Below are positions 20,101 through 28,700 of a stretch of 64,000 nucleotides of DNA, one piece after another. Position numbers and translations under genes: made by a program. Position 1 is the stretch's first letter. Each line of letters starts with the position of its first letter. The DNA is from Microglena sp. YARC (Eukaryota > Chlorophyta > Chlorophyceae > Chlamydomonadales > Chlamydomonadaceae): NCBI GenBank assembly GCA_022414725.1, contig CM039462.1, forward strand, positions 183,213,657 through 183,277,656, written 5' to 3'. The notes beneath the pieces are model-generated. The model was not told where the DNA came from and did not search any database. It was given only the letters and a program-made list of their open reading frames with translations.

Positions 20101-21827
20101 AAGCCCGGGGAGCTGCCTAGAAGCTGCTGCTCGTGGCTGTAAAGAAAAAACAGTTTTTCAGCTACAAAAGCAACAGCTTCCAGGCAGCTTTCCTTGACAT
20201 GCTTTTCAGCCCAACCAAAACGCAATTAGTTCTCCGTTTAAGCTGGCACAATCAGCTTGTCCAGTACTATTGAAAAGTCCGGGGCTTAGCCCAGTGCTAG
20301 CCATCGCGGGGTTCGCCTGCTTAGCGGGCAGTGACCATCCGCTACTACTACTTCTACTACTACTGGGGGCCATCGCCCCCCCCCCCAGGCGTAATCGCCT
20401 TGGCCACGCTTAATAGGGATGTTGCACTATCGCTACCCGGGCATGCCGGAAAAGTTAGGGGCTTAGCCCAGTGGCTAGCTCAAGGAGATGCACAGAGGCT
20501 GCTGTAGGGATGTAATACGCTAATAGGGATGTTGCACTATCCTACCCGGCATGCCGGAACGGTGGGTGCCTTGTATCGAAGATTCAAAGGAGATGCCCAG
20601 AAGCTGCTGCCTGTAGCCGAAAAGAAAAGCTATGTGCCACAGCAAGCGCATCACGACACTGTATGCACACATGCCACGACAACACATACCACGACACATG
20701 CCACAAGTCATGATAATGGACCAAATTATGCATTTCACAACAAAAATCAGTAGGGATCGGCAAATCATATGATACTGACCAAAGGACAGTATGATCTCAT
20801 ACAAATTGCATCATATGATATTAGATTTAAATGGTAACTTTAGCCTAGCCAGACTGCTTGGCCATGCATATGATATTCATATGATGACATGATATTCATA
20901 TTCGCCTTTCCCTAATAGTATGCAAACAAATGTGAGGTGTCCTCAGAAGGGGGAAGTTAGTCGGGGGGTAGTCAGTCCGGGGGTGACCGGTTAAGCCTAA
21001 ACCCTCAACCCCTAAACCCTTAACCGGTCAACCTCCGACTGGCTACCCCCGGACAACCTTCCCCCTACCGATGTCCTCGGCACCCTTTATTTGGCTTGGA
21101 AGGGTGCCTGCCTTTTGATAGGGTGCATGTTGACAAATATTTTCTTTGAGTTTGGCTTGAATCGGTGCCGAAATCGTCACATGGACGGTGCAAACACGAT
21201 GTGTACACATGTGGGTGGGCATATAAATGTGGGTGGGCAAACATCCAGCAGTGTACACGATGTGTATACACACATGTGGGTGGGCAAACATCCCAGCCAG
21301 CCAGCCAGCCACTTTCTGGCAAGATCTTTTTGAACACCTGCTCCGGGCCTGCTCTGAATATTTTTATTTTTACTGCCGAAAACACCGAGCAGTTAAATTG
21401 CTATCTGGAGCCATGTAACCAAGTTCAAGTTCAAGTACAAGGACATGTTCATAGTCTTTCTTTTCAGCTACGAGCAGCAGCTTCCAGGCAGCTCCCTGAA
21501 CCAGCCACTGGGCTAAGCCCTAAGATTTCAACAGTTCTTGACATTGGATTCTGTCAGCTTCCAGACACAATAGGTTGCATTAGCTTTGGCTGAATAGCTA
21601 ATCAGGAGAGCTGCTTAGAAGATGCTGCTTCTAGCTGAAAAGAAGAACACTGGACAACTTTAAATCGTACCACCCACCTGCCCAAACGGCTTGAATGACT
21701 GGGGTGTCAAATCCACAGGTTTTAGCTTCTTGGTTGTTACTGTGGCACTTCCAGAGCATCTTGCAACCACTCCGGCACGACGGCTTACGGCTGGTCGCCT
21801 CTGAGCTCCAGACCCTTGAACTCGCAT
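5204..21827 (-). CDS. allA: gene A: ureidoglycolate lyase (AllA family), 4 exons
   Basis: A complete 195-codon gene, joined by eye from exons 21827-21678, 11149-11073, 6213-5987 and 5337-5204. Every junction is GT-AG and keeps frame. The family cleaves ureidoglycolate to glyoxylate and urea in purine (allantoin) breakdown. Family hallmarks appear in order: a start like TPQSFKPFGQ, DAQL at about residue 65, YIMRL at about 78, HGQVTQCL, TAFRIPHGTYIKMNMGTWHAG, then PLFDG, MDFANLELADTN and DHTTHDY near the end. The first 35 residues are Arg/Ala/Ser-rich with few acids, so a plastid or mitochondrial leader is plausible. It is divergent from gene B. Activity of eukaryotic family members varies, so the enzyme name rests on homology. 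Confidence 0.9.
5340..5935. repeat. G-rich minisatellite in gene A intron 3
   Basis: Runs of TTGGGG and GGGTTGGGATGTGG variants fill nearly the whole 649-base intron. On the coding (minus) strand this is a CCCAACCC pyrimidine-rich tract that runs straight into the exon 4 acceptor. It could form G-quadruplexes on the non-coding strand. Long protein frames across it are artefacts of the repeat. Confidence 0.9.
5987..6213 (-). CDS. allA: gene A exon 3 (catalytic core)
   Basis: A 227-nt exon with acceptor ACTTTCAG and donor GTATGGCG. It carries YIMRL, HGQVTQCL, a short Ser/Ala-rich linker where plant relatives have a longer loop, and GTYIKMNMGTWHAG with the conserved TWH motif. It ends in phase 1 and needs GA from exon 4 to complete the Gly of HAGP. 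A damaged copy of its 5' end lies at 6254-6316. Confidence 0.9.
6254..6316 (-). pseudogene. broken 5'-half copy of gene A exon 3
   Basis: On the minus strand, TTTTCAG is followed by a shortened version of exon 3 containing GTGGCCTCCAATTCAACCGC. The first bases are altered or deleted and the homology ends after about 35 bases in a run of A. It lies just upstream of the true exon in intron 2, as expected from the half-exon rule. Confidence 0.75.
6317..7220. mobile_element. element with about 260-bp inverted arms
   Basis: The left arm (about 6317-6600) and right arm (about 6955-7220) are inverted copies, starting AAAGCGCCGTATGGA and ending TCCATACGGCGCTTT. Shared inner words include CCAATGGACCGGCA and GCATGCGCATGC. 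The 350-base centre holds a (TG)n tract near 6830-6870 and no transposase. This is a foldback or Mutator-like non-autonomous element in gene A intron 2. Open frames at 6453, 6743 and 6830 are arm translations. Confidence 0.75.
7241..8348. repeat. minisatellite GGTGTAAC / GGGTCTAGCTCAGTGTAA
   Basis: About 25 head-to-tail units of roughly 40-50 bp, built from one to three GGTGTAACT words followed by AGGTGGGTCTAGCTCAGTG. The GTCTAGCTCAGTG part also occurs in the foldback MITE beginning at 8484, which may have seeded the array. It lies in gene A intron 2. Confidence 0.95.
8484..8678. mobile_element. foldback MITE, family F
   Basis: Inverted arms of about 45 bases: CTTTTCAGCTACGAGCAACA with CTTCTAGGCAGCTCC on the left, and the complement ending in TAGCGGAAAAGAAAAGC on the right. 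The unpaired centre is about 90 bases. Other members lie near 13186, 16471, 17938, 20108, 21456, 30706, 32643, 46610 and 51050. No coding capacity. Confidence 0.8.
8679..8984. repeat. two-copy 125-bp tandem duplication
   Basis: A unit starting AGAAAGGCATGCCTTGCAAG and containing ACATGCACATCACCGTTAAG occurs at about 8688 and again at about 8828. Its ACAAATCATCATACAGCC end resembles the 28-bp satellite that follows and may be its source. Confidence 0.8.
8985..10792. repeat. 28-bp satellite, about 64 units
   Basis: Head-to-tail 28-bp units built on AAATCATCATAGAACAATAT followed by CCGTCTAT or CCGTATAT. Rare variants mark a higher-order repeat: the ATCATTATAG variant at 9881 returns at 10273 and the CCATATAT variant at 10011 returns at 10403, both 392 bp (14 units) apart. 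It lies in gene A intron 2. Confidence 0.97.
10793..11072 (-). repeat. 3'-half copies of gene A exon 2 with donor
   Basis: Two extra copies of the last 33-36 bases of exon 2 lie downstream in intron 2, one and two 124-bp periods from the true exon. The copy ending at 10949 keeps the donor CCTAG/GTAGGG. In the copy near 10827 the donor is destroyed (GCCTATGCAG). The spacer is CCACCACC and CACACA microsatellite plus CATACCCCTACC. Confidence 0.92.
11073..11149 (-). CDS. allA: gene A exon 2 (77 nt)
   Basis: A 77-nt exon between acceptor CTCTTCAG and donor GTAGGGTC. It reads VISATEDGKVFDDEDAQL and onward to TPR, matching the DAQL...PR block of the family, and joins exon 3 to make PRLYIMRL. Its 5' part is the parent of the intron 1 array (copies from 11285 to 16090). 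Its 3' part with donor is repeated at 10949 and 10827 with an exact 124-bp period. Confidence 0.88.
11281..11365 (-). pseudogene. 5'-half copy of gene A exon 2, nearest copy
   Basis: An acceptor CTCTTCAG identical to that of the true exon is followed by GTCATCAGTGCAGCAGACAA, reading VISAADNGIGF and then a stop. It lies only about 160 bases upstream of the real exon and keeps a fully usable acceptor, so it is the strongest decoy in the gene. Confidence 0.85.
11434..11570. repeat. ATTTTTATTATACATACAT tandem repeat
   Basis: Four or five units of about 30 bases of alternating TATTTTTATT and ATACATACATAT. Related single units recur at about 11660-11700 and 11770-11800. Gene A intron 1. Confidence 0.85.
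11805..12564. mobile_element. hAT-like non-autonomous element (TAGGGTTGGG ends)
   Basis: The element starts TAGGGTTGGGAAGCAAACGT and ends with the near-complement ...GTCGGCCCAACCCTA. The sub-terminal regions are inverted arrays of ACGTATAA words. Flanks are CATATATT (left) and CATATATA (right), 7 of 8 matching, fitting an 8-bp target duplication. No transposase frame is seen. The flanks also carry copies of a CCACCCTGGTAATTTAGG word at about 11707 and 12582. Confidence 0.75.
12890..13165. repeat. dispersed repeat family T, copy 1
   Basis: Contains GCAGCGTCGCCTGCGACGCT, a stretch with GTTAGTTACGAGACCGTTGG, and a GC-rich hairpin CCCCCCAGAAGGGGGGG. A second near-full copy is at 46680-46880 and partial copies are near 16365-16460 (inverted), 45925, 46145 and 46370. 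Class unknown; probably mobile. Confidence 0.7.
13186..13366. mobile_element. foldback MITE family F, diverged copy
   Basis: Arms GCTTCTAGCCAGCTCCC and GGAGCTGGTTGGAAGCTGC are inverted and lie inside CTACGCGTA / TACCCGTAG outer arms. No genes. Abuts the start of the exon 2 copy array. Confidence 0.65.
14573..14741. mobile_element. foldback MITE inserted in the exon-copy array
   Basis: Inverted arms of about 45 bases share GGGGATGAACTGG and CGTACTTC words. The centre is itself a palindromic set of GAGAATTC/GAATTCTC words. It interrupts one unit of the exon 2 array, so it is younger than that array. Confidence 0.75.
15048..15415. repeat. 31/62-bp minisatellite ACACATGATGATGTGCACAT
   Basis: About 12 units of ACACATGATGATGTGCACAT separated by ACCATGAGCCC or ACACTGATCCC, expanded from the spacer of the exon 2 array. 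All three minus-strand frames stay open for 165-175 codons; these are artefacts. Confidence 0.95.
16158..16460. repeat. GGGTGGGTAT tract, poly-G/poly-C hairpin, family T fragment
   Basis: GGGTGGGTATGGGTG repeats end in a run of about 20 G, a short loop, then a run of about 14 C at 16336-16349. The last 100 bases are an inverted fragment of family T. Confidence 0.85.
16471..16660. mobile_element. foldback MITE family F
   Basis: Arms GCTCTTTTCAGCTACGAGCA and its near-complement ending TATAGCTGGAAAAAC, with CAGCGTCTAGGCAAGCTCC / GAGCTGCCTAGCAGCTGCT inside. No coding capacity. Gene A intron 1. Confidence 0.8.
16661..17135. repeat. AT-rich repeats and (AT)n
   Basis: A duplicated CAATACAAAGCAGCGAT segment (about 16750, 16830) is followed by five units of about 45 bp containing TTATAAGTTATAGTGAATAA, then about 20 AT dinucleotides at 17093-17131. 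Gene A intron 1. Confidence 0.9.
17455..17905. repeat. 60-bp minisatellite with CTTGCTACGTGCCCTTCCCA
   Basis: Eight units of about 58-62 bp containing CTTGCTACGTGCCCTTCCCA, AACTAGCCAAG and CACATGTAACAACAAC. The 193- and 139-codon frames here simply translate the repeat. Confidence 0.93.
17938..18930. repeat. mixed MITE fragments and AGGTTCAGATC repeats
   Basis: 17938-18100 is a diverged family F MITE followed by a CTACTACTTCTACTACTACT / poly-C stretch that recurs at 20340. 18295-18530 is a run of GTAGGTTCAGATCAG words. 18540-18930 holds three copies of a 120-bp unit containing GTTTTTGTAGCTTTCTTTAT. No gene seen. Confidence 0.8.
18975..19490. repeat. minisatellite TTGTGTCAACCTACCCTAGAG
   Basis: About ten units of 45-60 bp built on GTGTCAACCTACCCTAGAG and GCTCGGCCCTAAA, with many small indels. 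Gene A intron 1. Confidence 0.9.
19505..19700 (-). repeat. SINE-like fragment (family S)
   Basis: Starts near AACGCCTGGTGGGGCGTGG and carries, on the minus strand, a tRNA B-box-like GGGGGTTCGACTCCCCC. It is a partial member of the tRNA-derived family seen complete near 31646 and 41630. Confidence 0.55.
19869..20056. mobile_element. hAT-like MITE (TAGGGATCGGC ends)
   Basis: Starts TAGGGATCGGCAATATGATA, ends ...ATTTGCCGTTCCCTA, and is full of ATCATATGAT palindromes. Flanks ATAATTTC and CAAATTTC agree at 6 of 8 positions. Relatives are at 20751, 48164, 52593 and 63185. Confidence 0.75.
20060..20740. repeat. family F MITE copies and nested fragments
   Basis: Arms of family F appear at 20105-20190 and again at 20465-20500 and 20590-20630, with a copy of the CTACTACTTCTACTACTACT / poly-C stretch at 20340-20390. 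GCACTATC and GGCATGCCGGAA words are repeated three times. No gene seen. Confidence 0.6.
20751..20914. mobile_element. hAT-like MITE, second copy
   Basis: Starts TAGGGATCGGCAAATCATAT and ends TTCGCCTTTCCCTA, with ATATGATATTCATATGATGA inside. The flanking 8-mers do not match, so the insertion is old or rearranged. Confidence 0.65.
20945..21065. repeat. foldback repeat with telomere-like CCTAAACCC loop
   Basis: GGGGGAAGTTAGTC, GGGGGTAGTC and GACCGGTTAAG are mirrored by CTTAACCGGTC, GACTGGCTACCCCC and ACAACCTTCCCCCT. The loop is CCTAAACCCTCAACCCCTAAA. A stable hairpin or a small foldback element. Confidence 0.6.
21066..21455. repeat. gene A intron 1 near exon 1: GGGTGGGC repeats
   Basis: Four ACATGTGGGTGGGC or AATGTGGGTGGGC words (21205-21290) and a fragment of family R (CTGCCGAAAACACCGAGCAG) near 21370. 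No exon seen. Confidence 0.5.
21456..21647. mobile_element. foldback MITE family F, well preserved
   Basis: Arms CTTTCTTTTCAGCTACGAGC and its complement ending CTAGCTGAAAAGAAG, with GCAGCTTCCAGGCAGCTCCC / GAGAGCTGCTTAGAAG inside. It sits 30 bases inside intron 1 from the exon 1 donor. Confidence 0.8.
21678..21827 (-). CDS. allA: gene A exon 1 (leader and N-terminus)
   Basis: Fifty codons from the ATG at 21827-21825 to a donor GTGGGTGG (GGGCAG before the cut), ending in phase 0. The frame is open further upstream, but that part has only a non-ATG start at 21980, so the downstream ATG is preferred. The first half (MRVQGSGAQRRPAVSRRAG) looks like a transit peptide; the end (TPQSFKPFGQ) is the conserved family start. 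Confidence 0.8.
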
Positions 21828-22686
21828 CAGTAAGCGTGTCGAGCTCGGATCATGCTGCCGAAGGTTCCGCTGTGTGTGTTGGGCCCTGCTGGGATTCGGC
21901 CTTGCTGTGCTGGACGGGGCGTGTGCCGTGTGCTGGGCTGCTGGGTAAGGTGATCTCTGCCCAAGTGGGAAACCTGACAAGTTTGCAATCGACAGTAGCT
22001 ATGACTGGAAACTCAACTTGTGTAACCCTGCGCAGACTAGCGAAACCAAGTCGAGGGCAACGAAGATTGGCTTGGTCTAGATCACCCCAGGACCTGTCGG
22101 CCTCAGCCTAAGCCTCAGCCTCGGCCTCAGCCTAAGCCTCAGCCTCGGCCTCAGCCTAAGCCTCAGCCTCGGCCTCAGCCTGGACTAGCGCGGGCCAATG
22201 TGTATATTTTGAGGCCATCTCTGGACTTGGACTTGCATCTTTTGGCATTGCGACCAAATCGATTATAGACCTAATTGCATAAACCCGCGCAGCGATACTG
22301 ATTGCTTGCTTCCTTTCTAAAGTTCGTGCACTTCGGACCCCCTCCCCCCGCCCACCCCACACGAAGAACCCCCCCCCACACACACACAACCCAGCCCAAA
22401 CCCTCTCAGAGTCTCAGGTCTTCCCCCTGCCCCCTGACTCCCCCCATTCAGTCCAACTTAGTCTGCCCTATCCTGGACCCTCCACTGCCATCCTCTCCCC
22501 TCACACCTAAACCCTAACCCAAGACAGAGCCACCCCCAGTAGCTGGGTTTTGCTGCACCACCCAAAAGAAACTATCTCTACCACGACCTGAAAGGCCGAA
22601 GGTACCAGTACTGAAGTACAGTAACACCACCGAGGTGAAGACGTCTCCAACTATCCTCTGCGAGACATCTGTCCGTGACACTCAAA
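21828..22686. promoter_or_regulatory. divergent promoter region of genes A and B
   Basis: The ATGs of gene A (minus, 21827) and gene B (plus, 22687) are 859 bases apart and point away from each other, so both promoters must lie here. It holds a CAGCCTCGGCCTCAGCCTAAG hexanucleotide-type repeat at 22090-22185 and a C/A-rich stretch at 22340-22510. I see no clear TATA box and cannot place the start sites. Confidence 0.6.
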
Positions 22687-22789
22687 ATGCTGTGGGCAGC
22701 GCGTCGGGCATCTAGCCCTGCAGTTCGAATCTATGGTTGGCTTCGTAGCATGGCTCGCATGTTCCACTGCAAGCAAAGAGAGGTGGAAG
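22687..22789 (+). CDS. gene B exon 1 (targeting leader)
   Basis: ATG at 22687; the frame extends a little upstream only from a non-ATG codon. It codes [20 protein letters not shown] and ends CKQREVE plus one base at a perfect donor GAAG/GTAAGT. The leader has five Arg and no acidic residue in its first 26. Confidence 0.72.
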
Positions 22790-25700
22790 GTAAGTCAGGT
22801 TGTTTATGTGTGTGGTTGGCGGGGAGATCCTATGCACCAGGGGGTGTGTGGTGGTGGTGGGTGGGGTGGTGGGGTGGTGCCCTGGTGGACAAAACACATG
22901 TGTGAGTGTGTGTGTGGGGTGGGAGTGTGGGTGATGGGGGTGGTGGTGGGTGTGTTGTGGTGGTGGTGGGGTGGTGGTGGTCGTGGTGGAATATCCAATT
23001 GACATGGTAGTGGGTGGGGTGGGGGGAAGATGAAGGTGGTGGTGTGTGTGTGTGAGGTGGTGGTGAATGGTGGTGGGTGTGGGGAGATCCAAAATAACCA
23101 ATGGTGGTAGGTGGGTGGGGGAAGATGTGGTGGTGGTATGTGTGTGTGTGAGGTGGTGGTGTGGTGGTGGTGGTCGTGCGTGGGAATATCCAATTAAACA
23201 TGTTGTGTGTGGAGGTGGGGGGTGGGGGGGAGATCCAATTAACATGGGGGTGGGGTTTGGATTTGGTGGTTGAGGTGGTGTGTGTGTGGTGGTGGGTGGT
23301 GGGGAGGGTGGGTGGGGGGGGAGATCCAATTAACATGGGGGTGGGTGGTGTGGGGGGGGAGCCAATTAACATGGAGGGCAGGGGGTGGGGATGGATGTGG
23401 TGCTGGTGTGTGTGTGTTGGTGGTGGTGTGTGTGTTTGATGGTTGTTGGTGGTGGTGGTTTAATGGGGTGATCCAATGAACATTGTGGGGTGGGGGTGGG
23501 GGTGGGATCCGGTTGACCCAATTAACATGGGGTGGAGGTGGGGGGGAGTCGGGGGTGTGGTGGGGGAGATCCAATAACATGGTAGTGGGTGGGGTGGGGT
23601 GGGTGGTGGTTGGTGGTGGGAGATCCAGATAACATGGGTGTTGGGGTGGGGTGTGGGGTGGGGTGGTGTGTTGTGGGGGGGATCCAGTTAACATGGGGTG
23701 GAAGGTGGGGGGAGTGTGTGTGTGTGTTGTGTGTGGTGGTGGTGGTGGTGTGTGGTGGTGGGGGGGGGGGGGGTAGGGATTTGGTGGTGGTGGTGGTTGG
23801 GGGGGGGGGGGGGGGGAGAGATCCAATTAACATGGGGGGGGGGGGGGGGGGGGTCGATGTGGTGGTGGTGTGTTGTGTGTGTGGTGGTGGTGTGGTGTGG
23901 TGGTGTGGTGGTGTAGGTGGTGGGGGGGGTGTTTGTGAAGCCGGGTGGGGGTGTGTGTGTGGTGGTGGGGGGGGGTGTAGTGGTAGGAGATCCAATGAAC
24001 ATGGTAGTGGTGGGGATGTGGTGGGTGGACATGGTGTGTGGGGGTATGTGGTGGGGGGTGGGGGAGATCCAAATGAAAATGCACAGTGAATGGCATTGGT
24101 TGTCATGCATTGTCATTTGTTGTCATTAATTGTAAATCTGCCTAACCGTGTTCAACCCTCCATTCAATGCACAGTAATTGTCATTGGTTGTCATGCATTG
24201 TCATTCTCACTATCCGTGTGTCACCCTCATTTTAATGCAATGCGCAGTAATTTTCATTCATTGTAAATCTCCCTAACCCTGTGACGCCCTCAATTCAATT
24301 CAATGCAATGCACAGTAATTTTCTATTATTGTAAATCTCTCTAAGTGTGTGCCACCCTCAATTCAATTCAATGCACAGTAATTGTAAATCTCCCCAAGCG
24401 TGTGCCACCCTCAATTCAATTCAATGCATAGTAATTTTAATTAGTTGTCATTCATTGTCATTCTCCCTAACCTTGTGCAACCCTCCATTCAATGCTCATT
24501 AATTGTATTTGGTTGTCATGCTTTGTCATTCTCCCTAACTGTGTGCAACCCTCCATTCAATTCAATGCACAGTGATTAGCATTGGTTGTCATTAATTGTC
24601 ATTTGTTGTCATTTATTGTCAGTCTCCCAAACCGTGTGGAACCCTCCATCCAATGCATAGTAATTGTCATTGGTTGTCATGCATTGTCATTCTCCCTAAG
24701 AGTGTGCAACCCTCCTTTTAATGCACAGTAATTATCGTTGGCTGTCATTTATTGTGGTTGGTTTTCATCAATTGTCATTCTCCCAAATCGTTCCACACCC
24801 TCCACTCAATGAGCAGTTATTGTCATTGGTTGTCATGCATTGTCATTCTCCCTAAGAGTGTGCAACCCTCCATTCAATGCACAGTAATTATCGTTGGCTG
24901 TCATTCATTGTGATTGGTTTTCATCAATTGTCATTCTCCCAAATCGTTCCACACCTTCCATTCAATGCGTAGTTATTGTCATTGGTTGTCATGCATTGTC
25001 ATTCTCCCTAAGAGTGTGCAACCCTCCTTTTAATGCACAGTACTTATCGTTGGCTGTCATTCATTGTGATTGGTTTTCATCAATTGTCATTCTCCCAAAT
25101 CGTTCCACACCCTCCATTCAATGCGTAGTTATTGTCATTGGTTGTCATTTATTGTAAATCTACCTAAGCGTGTGACACCCTTACTTCAATGCAATGTTAT
25201 TGTCATTGGTTGTCATTTATTGTACTTCTCCCTAACCGTGTTCAAACCTCCATTCAATGCGCAGTGATTGTCATTGATCCCAGAATAGTACTGGACCATA
25301 CAAAACTGAAGGTATGCTGAGGGTGGGGGCGGGGATAGGGTGGGGAATGGGGTGTGTGGTGGGGAAAGGGGGGGGGGGGGGGTAGGGGGGGTTGAGTAGG
25401 TGGATGGGGTTGATGATGAGAGGGGGCGCAGGGCAGGGGTGGGGGTGGGGGCAGAGCAGGTGGATGGAGTGGGTGGGTGAGAGGGGGCAGAGCAGATGGA
25501 TGGGGTGGGTGGTGAGAGGGGGGCAGGGCAGGGATGGGGGCAAATCAGGGGGATGTAGTGGGGTGAGGGGGGGGGGGGGCAGAGCAGGTGGATGGGGTGG
25601 GGTGGTGGGGGGGGAGCAGGGTAGGGGGGGGGGTGAGGGGGGGCAGAGCAGGGCGGATGGAGTGGGGTGGTGAGGGGGGAGCAGGGGAGGGGGGGTAAGG

Positions 25701-28700
25701 GGGGAGCAGAGCAGGGGATGGTGGTGGTGGGTGTGTGAGGGGCAGGGGGGGGGGGGGGGGGGGGGGGGGTGGCAGAGTAGGGGGGTAGGCGGATGAGGGT
25801 AGAGGGGGGGGGGGGGGGGTGAGGGGGGTATATATATGTATGCTTGGCAAGCCTAAACATTCAAGCCTACATGAATATATGTATATATGTATATATATAC
25901 CTGCCATGCCTAAATATATTTCACCTCCACCACACCAGGAGGTTGGCAGCTTGAAGGAGCAGCTTTCTTCAGGCGTGTGCAATGCGATTATGGTTCCAAA
26001 AGCATTCATCCCTCTCCTAGCAAAGGTGGGTAGACGACAGGGCTTTTCTATCTGGCTTTAGCAGCTTCAGAGCAGCTCCCTGAGCCAGCCACTGTGCTAC
26101 ATCCAAAATCATTCATCCCTCTCTTATCAAAGGTAGGTAGACGACAGGGCTTTTCTATGTGGCTTTACCAGCTTCTGAGCAGCTTCTGAGCAGCTCCCTG
26201 AGCCAGCCACTGTGCTACATCCAAAATCATTCATCCCTCTCTTATCAAAGGTAGGCAGACGACAGGGCTTTTCTATCTGACTTTTCTTTTCGGCTTTTCT
26301 TGGCAGCTTCCAGGCAGCTCCCTGAGCCAGCCACGGTGCTACATCCAAAATCATTCATCCCTCTCTTATCAAAGGTAGGTAAACGACAGGGCTTTTCTAT
26401 CTAACTTTTTTCCCCAGGTTTTCTTTTCAGCTTCTGAGCAGCTCCCTGAGTCAGCCACTGTGCCACATCCAAAATCATTCATTCCTCTTTTGTGAAAGGT
26501 TGGTAGACAACAGGGCTTTTCTACCTGCCTTTCCTTTTTCCGGCTTTTCTTGGCAGCTTCCAGGCAGCTCCCTGAGCCAGCCACTGTGCTACACCCAAAA
26601 GCATGCATGCCTCTCTTAGCAAAGGTGGGTAGACAACAGGGCTTTTCTACCTGGCTTTTCTTTTCGGCTTTTATTAGCAGCCTCTGGGCAGCTCCCTGAG
26701 CCAGCCACTGTGCTACATCCAAAAGCATTCATTGCTTTCTTGTGAAAGGTTGGTAGACAACAGTGCTTATATATTGCTTAATTTAGCAGCTTCTGGGCAG
26801 CTCCCTGAGCCAGCCACTGTGCTACACCCAAAAGCATGCATGCCTCTCTTAGCAAAGGTGGGTAGACAACAGGGCTTTTCTACCTGGCTTTTCTTTTCGG
26901 CTTTTATTAGCAGCCTCTGGGCAGCTCCCTGAGCCAGCCACTGTGCTACATCCAAAAGCATTCATTGCTTTCTTGTGAAAGGTTGGTAGACAACAGTGAT
27001 TATATATTGCTTAATTTAGCAGCTTCTGGGCAGCTCCCTGAGCCAGCCACTGTGCTACACCCAAAAGCATTCATGCCTCTATCGGTAACGATGGGTAGAC
27101 AACAGGTATAATATATCCAGCTTTTCTTAGCAGCTTCTAGGCAGCTCCCTGAGCCAGCCACTGTGCTACATCCCGAATCATTCATGCCTCTCTTGTCTAA
27201 TGTGGGTCGACAACAGGGCTTATCTATTTTGCTTTTATAAGCAGCTTCCAGGCAGCTCCCTGAGCCAGCCACTGTGCTACATCCAAAACCATTCATGCGT
27301 CTCTTATCTTATGTGGGTAGATAACATGGCTTATATATTTTGCTTTTCTTAGCAGCTTCTGGGCAGCTCCCTGAGCCAGCCACATGATATGACATGTTCC
27401 CCACGAATAAACTCCTTCATTTAAATAAGGCCCCATGAATATAATTATAATTAAATAATTATATTAATTATAATAATATAGCTGAATATAGTTATTACAT
27501 TACTATAATACTTTAGAAGTAAGCCCCTTTCAGCGAATCAATTGGTCTAGTGGTACACCAAAATCGCTTTGAAGATGCAGGGTCGGGGGTTATATTCCCC
27601 CTACGGTTGCCTCTGAGCGTTCCAGTCGTTGTCCAACTGCGATGGTAGCTTGTCCACTTGAGGTAGAAGACAGCTCTCTACCCGCGTATGACAGGTTCCC
27701 TTAATACCACGCCCCACCAGGCGTTATCAGTACCTTTAAAAGGTGCCCCATGGATAAAATACTTGACGTATAGCTGTTCAGTGGACGATTTGGATTTGGG
27801 TCTCTTAGTTGGTAGTTTGTACCTCATCTTTTACAGGCCTATCTCATAATGTCCGAGGATGATCAGAATTCTCGATTTGAGGACCAAAATGTCAGAATTA
27901 TCAGGCCTAATCAGGGGGTGGGGTGGGGGTGGAGGGGTGAGGGTAAACAATAAATATCATAGCATGGGTGTCAAAATAATTCTTCTTGAACACCCCCTGG
28001 GCCTAATCCTCAATTTCCGAGTTCAAAAACTACCAACTACTAAGTGTTTTGAAAACCCAAATCTAAATCATCCGCCGGATAGATGAATAGATATAAGTGA
28101 AGTGTTATACTCATGTGATACCTATTGAAGTGAAGTGTTATGTTCACGAGGCCCCTATTACATTACATTACATTACATTACATTACATTACATTACATTA
28201 CATTACATTACATGTTAAAGTCTACTTGACACCGCGAGGGTGTATGAAGTGAAGTGTTCTATTGAAGTGAAGTGTTATATTCATGTGATACCTATTGAAG
28301 TGGAGTATTTCACCAAATCCAAATCATCCTCCGAATGAATGCAAGTGTTAAAAGTGTTTAATTCACAAGGCACCTATTTAAGTGAAGTATTATATTTGTG
28401 GGGCTCCTATTTAAGTGGAGTATTTCACCACAAATCTATATCATCCACCGAATGGGTGTAAGTGAAGTATTTAATTCACGAGGCACCTATTTAAGTGAAG
28501 TATTATATTCATGTGATTCCCATTGCAGTGGAGTATTTCACAAAATCCAAATCATCCCCTGAATGGATATATATATGTAGGGGGCGGGAAATAGTTATAT
28601 ATTTCCCCAACATATAGATCCATGTAGATCTATATATAGCAAAATATATCTATATCTGGTATATCGGTACGTCAAGGAGGCCTCTGAAAATCTGGGATTT

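Noticed and set aside
21828..21980. Longer N-terminus for gene A
   Set aside because: It would need a non-ATG start; the downstream ATG gives a reasonable leader.
22712..24116. Many Pro/His/Thr- or Gly/Val/Trp-rich frames
   Set aside because: G/T-rich satellite in gene B intron 1; frames on both strands are open for lack of stop codons only.
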